The translations under genes were made by a program, and so were the position numbers. The notes under the pieces are model-generated. The model was not told the DNA's origin. It made no database searches and was given only the letters and a program-made list of their open reading frames with translations. This document shows positions 1-7,492 of a stretch of DNA of 64,000 nt, one piece after another. Every line of letters begins with the position of its first letter. Positions within the stretch are counted from its first letter, which is position 1. Source of the DNA: SLRI01 sp942491185 (GTDB taxonomy: Bacteria > Pseudomonadota > Alphaproteobacteria > Geminicoccales > Geminicoccaceae); assembly GCA_942491185.1 (NCBI GenBank), contig CALOAB010000018.1, positions 434,001 to 498,000 of the forward strand, written 5' to 3'.

Positions 1-381
1 TGGATAAAGCTCGATGTCGAGGCGATAGCCGGCCTCGCGTGCGGCGATGTCGAGCAGCTCGAGAAACGTGCCGTGGCCGATGGTGATCTGCCGGCCATAC
101 GGGTCGGTCATCGGCAAGAGCCGGCTCCGGTCGACCCGCAGCGTGACCACACCCGGCTCACGCAGATCGGCGAGCCAGGGTTGGATGTTGTGCGGGTTCG
201 GGGCGAGGATCGCCCAGGCCAGCGCCCGCTCGCGCGGATCATCGAGCGTTGCCGGCGGTCCCTGCCAAGGTGCGACCGCCGCCTCGGGCATGCGATCGCA
301 GGTGACGAGCCCGACGGCACTGGCCCCGAGCACGACCCCGGCCCCACCGATCGTTCGAATGAAGCGACGTCGTGACGGCAT
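1..381 (-). CDS. Acg-family nitroreductase-like FMN protein, Tat-exported (3' part outside window)
   Basis: The 127 visible residues begin with a twin-arginine leader (SRRRFIRTIGG followed by a hydrophobic stretch). Next comes ALAWAILAPNPHNIQPW, which matches the nitroreductase-fold signature of the Acg family (Mycobacterium Rv2032 type), members of which bind FMN. The likely role is a periplasmic flavin-dependent oxidoreductase of unknown substrate. The start at 381 has a GAGGAAG ribosome site. The C-terminal catalytic part lies beyond the window edge, so activity cannot be judged. Twin palindromes lie directly upstream (separate entry), so the gene is probably under a dedicated repressor or activator. 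Confidence 0.7.
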   Translation of the reverse strand, partial: MPSRRRFIRTIGGAGVVLGASAVGLVTCDRMPEAAVAPWQGPPATLDDPRERALAWAILAPNPHNIQPWLADLREPGVVTLRVDRSRLLPMTDPYGRQITIGHGTFLELLDIAAREAGYRLDIELYP

Positions 382-397
382 TCGGCTTCCTCAATTG

Positions 398-430
398 CAT
401 TCCTCGGAATGTTTTTATATTCTAGGGAAT
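398..430 (-). promoter_or_regulatory. Two ATTC-N4-GAAT palindromes, 20 bp centre to centre
   Basis: CATTCCTCGGAATG (398-411) and ATTCTAGGGAAT (419-430) are two inverted repeats of the same type. Their centres are 20 bp apart, about two helical turns. They lie 17-50 bp upstream of the minus-strand nitroreductase start, and an AT-rich TATAAA-like stretch lies between them. This is the layout of a double operator for a dimeric regulator. No regulator gene is next to it in the window, and the cognate family is unknown. Confidence 0.6.
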
Positions 431-483
431 GTTTCGGCAAGCGCCTTTGCAGATCGTCGGTGCCGCGGCAGTCGGCCGGCTGC

Positions 484-1137
484 TCAGGGACCGCCGGTCA
501 GCGGCACGAACGCCACAGGGAGGACGCGGCGCTCGACAACGGCGCCGGCGGCGTCCTTGTCGATCACGAGCAGCTGCTGGGCGAAGTGCTCGCCGACCGG
601 AATGACCAACCGCCCGCCCGGCGCCAATTGGTCGATCAGGACCGCCGGCACCGCTGCCGGTGCGGCGGTCACGATGATCCGATCGAAGGGTGCCCGCTCG
701 GGCAGCCCGCGATGGCCATCGGCATGGTGCACCCGAACGGCGGTGTGGCCGAGCGCGGCCAGCGTTCGCCGCGCCGCCTCGGCCAGCGGCTCGACGATCT
801 CGATCGTGTCCAGATCGCACCCCAGCGCCGCCAGGACCGCCGCCTGGTAGCCACAGCCCGTGCCCACCTCGAGCACCCGATGCCCCGCTCGGACATCGAG
901 CAGATCGGTCATGAAGGCCACGATGAAGGGTTGTGAGATGGTCTGCCCATGCCCGATCGGCAGCGGATGGTCGCCATAGGCCAGCGCGCGCTGGGCATCG
1001 GGCACGAAGCGCTCCCGCGGCACAAGGCGCATCGCCTCGAGCACGGAAGGTGCGATGTGGTCGCGCCCCAGCGCCGTCGTGCAGCTCCGCGCATGTCGGG
1101 CAATGCCATCGAGCATGTCCGCCACTGTCGCCGCCAT
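484..1137 (-). CDS. pcm: Protein-L-isoaspartate O-methyltransferase
   Basis: A 217-residue cytosolic repair methyltransferase that uses S-adenosylmethionine to methylate L-isoaspartyl residues in damaged proteins. The family hallmark PLPIGHGQTISQP is at about residues 58-70, and SAM motif I (VLEVGTGCGYQ) at 88-98. Later motifs include FDRIIVTAA and LAPGGRLVIPVG. The length is normal for the bacterial family. It is transcribed toward the nitroreductase gene, with about 100 bp between them. The ATG at 1137 fits the normal N-terminus. Confidence 0.92.
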   Translation of the reverse strand: MAATVADMLDGIARHARSCTTALGRDHIAPSVLEAMRLVPRERFVPDAQRALAYGDHPLPIGHGQTISQPFIVAFMTDLLDVRAGHRVLEVGTGCGYQAAVLAALGCDLDTIEIVEPLAEAARRTLAALGHTAVRVHHADGHRGLPERAPFDRIIVTAAPAAVPAVLIDQLAPGGRLVIPVGEHFAQQLLVIDKDAAGAVVERRVLPVAFVPLTGGP

Positions 1138-1187
1138 GCCCTTCGTCCCCTGCTAGCCCCGGCGAGAGTGCCGGCGGAGGATAGCTC

Positions 1188-1479
1188 TAGCAGGCTCCCT
1201 AATAATAAGAAGCCGCGATGGCCACGATGCGGCCAAGATGACCGGGATCGAGGAGGTGTGAGGACCAGTGATACAGCGCGCATCGCACCCGAGCACCGCC
1301 ATTCCTTTAGTGAACTCGGGCACGCCGATCCTTTTCGCCGCACACCTGCGGAGCGGGCCGTTTTTCGCCGCTGCGGGCGTTGCGCGACACTCGACGATGC
1401 GGTGCATCGCCTTCGCGCCTACCGTGCTGTGAAAATCGATCCCGTCGCGGCCGTCGGAGCTTCTATTAGGAGCCTGCTG
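1188..1479. mobile_element. Non-autonomous inverted-repeat element, copy 1 (MITE-like)
   Basis: This 292-bp sequence is homologous over its whole length to 59088-59356. Both begin TAGCAGGCT and share the core segments TCGACGATGCGGTGCATCGC and GTGAAAATCGATCCCGTCGC, followed by GCGGCCGTCGG. The ends are imperfect inverted repeats: TAGCAGGCTCCCTAATA at the left, and the reverse complement of the right end reads CAGCAGGCTCCTAATA. No transposase is encoded. Short reading frames exist inside but their frames differ between the copies. The element fills most of the gap between pcm (start 1137) and the porin (end 1606); the rest of that gap shows nothing recognisable. Confidence 0.7.
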
Positions 1480-1605
1480 GCGCGAAGGCGCCGCCAGCGG
1501 CAAGGCTGGCCAACCGATCACAGCTCGCACCGCGCGAGCCGAAAGACCAGATCGCCTCAACCAGGTTGCCGGACCGGCCCCAAGGCTTGCTCGAAAGAAA
1601 CCGAG

Positions 1606-2415
1606 CTAGAAGAAGAACGTCGCGCTGACGACGAGGCGGGCATCACAGGCATTGCTGCCGCCATAGCAGTGCTTCTCGCTCAGATCGGTGTCGGTATAGC
1701 GCAGGCCCAGCTCGACGGGGCCGAGGCCGGCCACCACGCCCAGGCTCCAGTCGACATAGTCCTCGAGCCAGGTCCGGCTGTTGCTCTCGAACCATTGCCG
1801 GCCGAGCGAGCCGTCGAGCGTAACCGGCACCGGCAGGTCGAATGGCAGCGCATAAGCTGCACCGGCCACCACATAGTGGGACATGCCGGTCGAGCCGGAA
1901 TAGTCGGGCGAGAAGGCGTAGGCCACGCTCGTCGACAGCTCGTCGCTCAGCGCATAGCCCAGCTGCCCCGTCACCTCGGCGTAGTCGTAGTCCAGCGAGC
2001 TTCTTGAACCGGGGTAGAGGTAGTAGGCACCCCAAATGTCCCAGTCGATTGCGGTCTCGCCGATCAGGCCGTAGGCGCCGGCCGAGAGTTCCAGCTCGAC
2101 ATCGCCGTCGCCCTCCTCGTCGTAGTCGATGGTCGAGCCCCAGGCCCCGGCATAGAGCGCCGTGTCGCCCTCACCCACCGGCAGCTCCAGCGTCAGCCCA
2201 CCTTGCAGCGCCGGGTCGTGATTGCTCGAGGTGATGCCGCGATCGATATAGTCAGAGACAACCCCGACCTCGCCATAGACCGAGAGGCCGCTCTCCTCGG
2301 CCTCTTCCGCCACCTCCTCGCCCAGCGCGCCCGCGCTCAGGCACACGCTCACCCAGGCCACAGCCAAAGCCGTCGCCGCTCGCCCATGGCACCGGCAAGG
2401 CGGTCGCTCGGCCAT
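1606..2415 (-). CDS. TorF-family (Gcw_chp, TIGR02001-like) putative outer-membrane porin
   Basis: A 269-residue protein with an N-terminal signal peptide (hydrophobic AVAWVSVCLSAGALG). A beta-rich acidic body follows, typical of the TIGR02001 family: GEVGVVSDYIDRGIT near the N-terminus, then an NHDPALQGGL segment, YAGAWGS, and alternating aromatic strands. The C-terminus, VSATFFF, ends in the terminal phenylalanine used for outer-membrane insertion. Transport specificity is not known for the family. A CtrA-like TTAA-N7-TTAA site lies 50 bp upstream of the start. It is divergent from the binding-protein gene at 2610. Confidence 0.75.
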   Translation of the reverse strand: MAERPPCRCHGRAATALAVAWVSVCLSAGALGEEVAEEAEESGLSVYGEVGVVSDYIDRGITSSNHDPALQGGLTLELPVGEGDTALYAGAWGSTIDYDEEGDGDVELELSAGAYGLIGETAIDWDIWGAYYLYPGSRSSLDYDYAEVTGQLGYALSDELSTSVAYAFSPDYSGSTGMSHYVVAGAAYALPFDLPVPVTLDGSLGRQWFESNSRTWLEDYVDWSLGVVAGLGPVELGLRYTDTDLSEKHCYGGSNACDARLVVSATFFF

Positions 2416-2464
2416 CTCGTCACCTCGGCTGTTCGTCGCTAGCCGAGAGACTACCGGTTCACCC

Positions 2465-2479
2465 TTAACAGCCGATTAA
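2465..2479 (-). promoter_or_regulatory. Near-consensus CtrA box
   Basis: TTAACAGCCGATTAA fits the CtrA half-site pair TTAA-N7-TTAA. The ninth base of the full TTAAC motif is not met on either strand, so it is an 8/9 match. It lies 50 bp upstream of the porin start, the same spacing as the boxes at 32260 and 63252 to their genes. It could also serve the divergent binding-protein gene. Confidence 0.45.
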
Positions 2480-2609
2480 AGGTCAATCATGAATGCCCGC
2501 TCGACGAGGCGCGCGGCACAGCCAGCCCATTAAGGCTTGACCATCTGCGCCTCAAGCTGTCCCTTCCGGCCCAATGCCCGTTCGGGCAACACTCTCGGGA
2601 GCAACAATC

Positions 2610-4331
2610 ATGACGACGGAACAGCCGTCCAAACGACTCCATCCCAAGGTCGAGGAAGCGCGCGACCTGATGAACCGGGGCAAGCTCGATCGCCGTGGCT
2701 TCGTGCGGATCGCAGCCCTGCTCGGCGTCGGCGCCACGGCCGCCTACACCATGGCCGGTCTGCCGAGCCCGGCTTTCGCCCAGGCCGACCTGCCGTTCCC
2801 CGAGCCCGAAGGCGATCCGGTCAGCGGCGGCACGCTCAGGGTCGCCATGCTGGTGCAGCGCATGGACGATCCGGCCACCTTCAGCTGGACCGAGATGTCC
2901 AACCAGGCCCGGCACATCGTCGAGTACCTGGCGATGACCGGCGTCGACAACGTCACCCGGCCGATGCTGGCCCAGTCGTGGGAAGCCTCGGACGATCTCA
3001 CCGTCTGGACCTTCCATCTCCGCCCCGGCGTGAAGTGGCACAATGGCGACGACTTCACCGCCGAGGACGTCAAGTGGAACGTCGAGCGCTGGACCGATGC
3101 GTCCCTGGGCTCGTCCAATGTCGGCCTGTCGGCGATTTCGGCCATGGTCGACGCAATCGACACGGGCGAGCAGAACGAGGACGGCACGCCCAAGATGGCC
3201 TCGCAACTGCGCGACGGCGCCATCGAGGTGGTCGACGACCTGACCATCCGCTTCACCTGCAGCCAGCCGGTCCTCTCCTTCCCCGAGGATCTCTACAACT
3301 ACCCGACCGCCATGGTGCACCCGTCCTTCGTGGCCCCCTTCTCCGACAACCCGATCGGCACCGGCCCCTACACGCTGGTCGACCTGGCGGTCGGCGAGCG
3401 CTGCACGCTCCGCCGGGTCACCGAGATGACCAATGGCGAGCCGTTCGAGTATTGGGGCGGCGACGTCTTCCTCGACGAGATCCACTATTACAACTTCGAT
3501 GTCGAGAACCAGCTCGTCGCCTTCGCCGGCGGCGACGTCGACGCCATCTACAATTTCGGCCACGAGCAGATGGCCTTCGCCGAGGCGCTCGAGGGCGAGA
3601 TCCTGCCGGCCCGGACCGCGCAGACCCTGGCCTGCCGGGTCAAGATCGACCAGCCGCCCTTCGACAACAAGCTGCTCCGCCAGGCGATGCAGGCCGGCCT
3701 CGACCGCGCCCGCATCCGCGAGCTGGTGTTCGGCGAGGCGGGCGATGTCGGCGACGACTACCACGTCGCCCCGGTCCACCCCGAATGGTACGACCTGCCG
3801 CCGCTGCAGCGCGACGTCGAGAAGTCGAAGGCGCTCCTGGCCGAGGCCGGCTACCCGGACGGCATCGACCTCACGATCGACGTCGGCAACACCAACGGCG
3901 TCTGGCAGCAGTCGGTCTGCGAGGCGATGCGTGACCAGTGGCAGGAATGCGGCATCAACCTCTCGATCAACGTGATGCCGAGCTCGCGATTCTGGGAGAT
4001 CTGGGACCAGACGCCGTTCGGCGCCACCTCCTGGACCCACCGGCCGCTCGGCACCATGGTGCTGTCGGTCGGCTACCGCGCCGGCGTGCCCTGGAACGAG
4101 AGCAACTACAACAACCCGGCCTTCGAGGACGCCCTGAACAGGGCCGAGTCGATCCTCGATCCGGAAGCCCGGAGCGCCGTCATGCAGGAGGTCGAGCAGA
4201 TCATGCGCGACGACGCCTTCGTCTTCCTGCCGGTCTGGCAGCCGGTCTACACCATCGCCAAGACCAACGTGCACGGCTACCCGCCGCACCCGACCACCTA
4301 CCACCAGTTCAACAAGGTCTGGATCGGCTAG
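2610..4331 (+). CDS. ABC transporter substrate-binding protein, family 5 (peptide/nickel type), Tat signal
   Basis: A 573-residue periplasmic solute-binding protein of the DppA/OppA type, which typically captures peptides or similar ligands. The ATG at 2610 follows a GGGAG ribosome site; an in-frame ATG at 2574 would add twelve unlikely residues. The leader has a twin-arginine motif (LDRRGFVRIAALLG, RR at 28-29) and probable cleavage after AFAQA near residue 59. Family features include VWTFHLRPGVKWHNGDDFTAEDV and the later lobe-hinge segments. No permease or ATPase genes are adjacent, so its transporter must be encoded elsewhere. A strong terminator follows at 4352. Confidence 0.88.
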   Translation: MTTEQPSKRLHPKVEEARDLMNRGKLDRRGFVRIAALLGVGATAAYTMAGLPSPAFAQADLPFPEPEGDPVSGGTLRVAMLVQRMDDPATFSWTEMSNQARHIVEYLAMTGVDNVTRPMLAQSWEASDDLTVWTFHLRPGVKWHNGDDFTAEDVKWNVERWTDASLGSSNVGLSAISAMVDAIDTGEQNEDGTPKMASQLRDGAIEVVDDLTIRFTCSQPVLSFPEDLYNYPTAMVHPSFVAPFSDNPIGTGPYTLVDLAVGERCTLRRVTEMTNGEPFEYWGGDVFLDEIHYYNFDVENQLVAFAGGDVDAIYNFGHEQMAFAEALEGEILPARTAQTLACRVKIDQPPFDNKLLRQAMQAGLDRARIRELVFGEAGDVGDDYHVAPVHPEWYDLPPLQRDVEKSKALLAEAGYPDGIDLTIDVGNTNGVWQQSVCEAMRDQWQECGINLSINVMPSSRFWEIWDQTPFGATSWTHRPLGTMVLSVGYRAGVPWNESNYNNPAFEDALNRAESILDPEARSAVMQEVEQIMRDDAFVFLPVWQPVYTIAKTNVHGYPPHPTTYHQFNKVWIG

Positions 4332-4351
4332 CCGCACCATCGGGCTTCGAG

Positions 4352-4383
4352 AAAGGCGTCCGCCATCGCGGGCGCCTTTTTCG
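4352..4383 (+). terminator. Rho-independent terminator of the binding-protein gene
   Basis: AAAGGCGTCCGC and GCGGGCGCCTTT form a 12-bp stem with one G-T pair around a CATC loop, and a T run follows. It begins about 20 bp after the stop codon and marks the binding protein as a single-gene transcript. Confidence 0.8.
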
Positions 4384-4498
4384 TTTCCGGCAGCAGGCAG
4401 AGGAAACGCCGGGCGAGCGGCGCCGTTCGCCTCCTGCGCATCGCCGCAAAGCCGAAGCGGTCGATGCTTGACTGGCGGAACCGGCATGGGCGACACCC

Positions 4499-6043
4499 AT
4501 GACGATGACTGACCGTCGATCTCGCCCGCGATTTCACCCGATGCTCCGCTGCCTCTTGATCCTCGCGCTCGTCACCGGCACGGCTTGCACCACGCGGACC
4601 ATCAACCAGCCGCTCGACCCCGATCAACCACGAACGGCGCAGTACCGCTTCGAGAACCTGGCACTCAACGACGGCAACAGCGACGAGGTCTTCGTCATCC
4701 TGTCCCTCTCCGGCGGCGGCACACGATCGGCCGCTTTCGCCTACGGCGTCGTCCGCGAGCTGCAGGAGATCCAGCTGCCGGACGGCAGGAGCCTGCTGGA
4801 CGAGGTCGACATCATCTCCGCCGTCTCGGGCTCGAGCTTCGTGCCGGCCACGCTTGCGAGCTGGGGCCGGGCGGCGTTCTTCGACCAGTTCGAGGAGCGG
4901 GTCCTCCGTTACGATTTCGAAGCGCCGATGAAGGCGCGCTTGCTGTCGCCCTTGAGCTGGCCAGCCCTGCTCGGTGACCAGTACGCGCGGAGCGATCTCT
5001 TTGCCGAGATCTTCGACGAACGGCTCTTCGATGGCGCCACCTTCGCCACCTTGCCACTGGCAAGGCCCTTCGTGATCATCAACGCAACCGACATGTCGAT
5101 AGGCGCCAACTTCACCTTCACCCAGGATCGCTTCGACGCGCTCTGCTCGGATCTGGGCAGCTATCCCCTCACCAATGCCGTCGTCGCCTCGATCGCACTC
5201 GCCGGTCCGCTCACGCCCATCACGCTGCGCAACTATCCGAGCGAGGTCTGCGGCTACGAGCGCCCGCTCTGGGCCACAGAGGCGCTGGCCCAGGATTCGG
5301 AGATCCACTCCAGGCTCTATGTCAGGGCGCGGAACCTCACCACCTACGAGGATCAGGAGGCACGGCCCTACGTTCATCTGCTCGATGGTGGTCTCTCCGA
5401 CAATATCGGGATTCGCGCGCCGGGCGTCTCGCTGCTGACCGAGGACGTGCCGGCCAGCATCCTCGCCGGCATTCGCCAGGGCACGATCAAGCGCGTGCTC
5501 CTGATCGCCGTTGACGCCATGCCGGGCTATGGCGCCGAGTACGACAAGAGCCCGGCCACACCCGGCGAGTTCTTCTCGCTGCGCGCCGCCGCAGGCGACC
5601 CGCTGCGCAACTACTCCTTCGAGACGGTCCGTGTCTGGCGCGAGTACTTCTCGGAGCTCGAGCGCGAACGTGACACGGGCGAGACACTGCAAGCGGTCTG
5701 CCGGCAGTTCGCCGAGCGGAGCTGCGCCGACGACCAATGCCGCGCCCGAATGGTCGCCGATTGCGAGGGCTCGCTGCCCGAGCTGTCGCCGTCGATTCCT
5801 AAAGGCGTCACCTTCCACGTCGCCCATCTCAGCTTCGATTTGGCGGAGGAGGCAACTGCCAGACGCCTGAGCTCGGTGCGGACGAGCCTCGGCCTGGCCG
5901 ACGAGGAGGTCGACTTCCTCATCGCCGAAGGGCGGCGCACCCCCTATCGATCGATGGAGCTGCTGCGCTTCCTCAACGAGATGGAACGGGCGGCCGACAT
6001 GGCCGACGACGACCAGCCCGACCCCAGCCAGGGTCAGCCATAG
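4499..6043 (+). CDS. Patatin-like phospholipase lipoprotein
   Basis: A 514-residue predicted lipoprotein with an N-terminal hydrophobic leader ending in LVTGTAC (lipidated Cys30). The patatin fold is shown by the oxyanion motif SGGGTR (71-76), the nucleophile region ISAVSGSSF (Ser110) and the catalytic Asp in LLDGGLSDN (Asp296). Patatins are serine/aspartate-dyad acyl hydrolases that act on membrane lipids. The nucleophile elbow reads AVSGS where related lipoprotein patatins usually have VSGG. The protein should sit on the periplasmic side of a membrane. It starts after the terminator of the previous gene and is transcribed with the DddP-like gene downstream. Confidence 0.82.
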   Translation: MTMTDRRSRPRFHPMLRCLLILALVTGTACTTRTINQPLDPDQPRTAQYRFENLALNDGNSDEVFVILSLSGGGTRSAAFAYGVVRELQEIQLPDGRSLLDEVDIISAVSGSSFVPATLASWGRAAFFDQFEERVLRYDFEAPMKARLLSPLSWPALLGDQYARSDLFAEIFDERLFDGATFATLPLARPFVIINATDMSIGANFTFTQDRFDALCSDLGSYPLTNAVVASIALAGPLTPITLRNYPSEVCGYERPLWATEALAQDSEIHSRLYVRARNLTTYEDQEARPYVHLLDGGLSDNIGIRAPGVSLLTEDVPASILAGIRQGTIKRVLLIAVDAMPGYGAEYDKSPATPGEFFSLRAAAGDPLRNYSFETVRVWREYFSELERERDTGETLQAVCRQFAERSCADDQCRARMVADCEGSLPELSPSIPKGVTFHVAHLSFDLAEEATARRLSSVRTSLGLADEEVDFLIAEGRRTPYRSMELLRFLNEMERAADMADDDQPDPSQGQP

Positions 6044-6180
6044 TGCCAGTCCAGACCGGCCGGTCGGCGGCCATGCCGCCATTTCGCTAATCCTGTCCCC
6101 TCGCCGATAGACCGCATCGAGCTCCAGCGTCACCATGCCGTGGCGTCCGGATCTGCGGACGCCTGCCGCGTGAGGCCCGC

Positions 6181-7431
6181 ATGGCAACCGTCTTCAAGGA
6201 CGCCCGCAAGCGCGAGTGGCTGAACCCCGAGGGTGCCGACCGACCGCTGCGCAGCCCGATCGCGCCCGAGGTGCTGGAGCGGGCGCGCCACTACCGCAAA
6301 TCGCGCCTCGTCGACGAGGTCCAGCGCGCCGACTGCGCCGCCATCCTGCTCTACGACCCCATCAACATCCGCTACGCCCTCGACGTCACCAACATGCAGG
6401 TCTGGGCGATGCACAACCCGGTCCACTACGCGCTCGTCTTCGCCAACGGCCACGCCATCGACTTTCAGTTCCACGGCGGCGAGCACTTGGCCCAGGGCCG
6501 GCGCACGGTCGACGAAATCCGCCACGGCACCAGCTGGTTCTTCGCCATCGCCGGCGAGCGAACCGAAGCCCGCGCCGTGCATTGGGCCGGTGAGATCGAG
6601 GCACTCATGCGCACGCATTGCGGCCGCAACCGCCGGCTCGCCGTCGACAAGCTCGAGCCCTCGGGCACCCACGCACTCGAAGCCCTGGGCGTCACCCTGG
6701 TCGACGGCCAGGCGCTCACCGAGACGGCGCGCTCGATCAAGAGTGCAGAGGAGATCGAGCTGGTGCGCTGGACCGTCCGCGTCGCCGAGGCCGGCATGGC
6801 CCGGATGCACGCCCTCTCCGAGCCCGGCCGCAGCGAGCAGGAGATCTGGGCCGAGCTGCATCACGAGAACGCGCGCTCCGGCGGCGAGTGGCTGGAGACG
6901 CGGCTTTGCACCATTGGCCAGCGGACCAACCCCTGGTTCCAGGAATGCTCGGACCATGTGGGCCAAGCCGGCGACATGTTCGCCTTCGACACCGACATGA
7001 TCGGCCCATATGGCTACTGCGCCGACATCTCGCGCAGCTGGACCATCGGCCACACGCCCATGACCAACCGCCAGCGGGACCTCTACGCTCACAGCCTGGA
7101 GCAGATCGAGCACAACCTGGCGCTCTTGCGCCCCGGCCTCTCGTTTGCCGCCTTCAACGAGCGCTCCTGGCGCCTGCCCGAGCGCTTCGCGGCGCAGCGC
7201 TATTCCTGCTGCATCCACGGCGTCGGCATGGCCGATGAATGGCCGACCGTGCCGATGCACCAGGACTTCGCCAACGCGCATGGCGGCGGCTTCGAGACCG
7301 GCATGACCGTCTGCGTCGAAAGCTATATCGGCGAGGTCGGCGGCCCGGACGCCATCAAGCTGGAGACCCAGGTGCTGATCACCGAGACCGGTGCGGTACG
7401 GCTGGACAGCTTTCCCTTCGAAGGGCATTGA
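6181..7431 (+). CDS. dddP: M24-fold protein closely resembling DMSP lyase DddP
   Basis: A 416-residue pita-bread (creatinase/Xaa-Pro peptidase) fold. DddP cleaves dimethylsulfoniopropionate to DMS and acrylate with a two-metal centre. All expected ligands are present: Asp270, Asp272, Asp282, His346, Glu380 and Glu395. Their spacing (2, 10, 64, 34, 15) is nearly identical to that I recall for the Roseovarius enzyme (295, 297, 307, 371, 406, 421). The proposed catalytic base lies in HGVGMADEWP (Asp352), and Trp75 and Tyr341 also align. Segments such as NIRYALDVTNMQVW, GGEWLETRL, NPWFQEC and IGPYGYCADISRSW follow the DddP pattern. A plain M24 peptidase or another creatinase-like hydrolase is the alternative. 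It lies between a patatin lipoprotein and an MscS channel. Confidence 0.62.
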   Translation: MATVFKDARKREWLNPEGADRPLRSPIAPEVLERARHYRKSRLVDEVQRADCAAILLYDPINIRYALDVTNMQVWAMHNPVHYALVFANGHAIDFQFHGGEHLAQGRRTVDEIRHGTSWFFAIAGERTEARAVHWAGEIEALMRTHCGRNRRLAVDKLEPSGTHALEALGVTLVDGQALTETARSIKSAEEIELVRWTVRVAEAGMARMHALSEPGRSEQEIWAELHHENARSGGEWLETRLCTIGQRTNPWFQECSDHVGQAGDMFAFDTDMIGPYGYCADISRSWTIGHTPMTNRQRDLYAHSLEQIEHNLALLRPGLSFAAFNERSWRLPERFAAQRYSCCIHGVGMADEWPTVPMHQDFANAHGGGFETGMTVCVESYIGEVGGPDAIKLETQVLITETGAVRLDSFPFEGH

Positions 7432-7492
7432 CAGCCGATCGATTCCACGGCCCCTCCAGGCGTCATACGTGAAAGAGGGCTAGAGCCGAACC

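Noticed and set aside
1153..1560. Conserved-looking reading frame inside element copy 1 (MHRIVECRATPAAAK...)
   Set aside because: A related peptide occurs in copy 2, but the frame shifts between the two parts, so the similarity reflects DNA homology and not a maintained protein.
2487..4496. A 669-codon open frame antisense to the binding-protein gene
   Set aside because: It is the complement of a well-supported coding frame in GC-rich DNA and is rich in Gly/Val/Asp/Arg with no family features. Similar long antisense frames at 4328-6187, 30436-32214 and elsewhere were rejected for the same reason.
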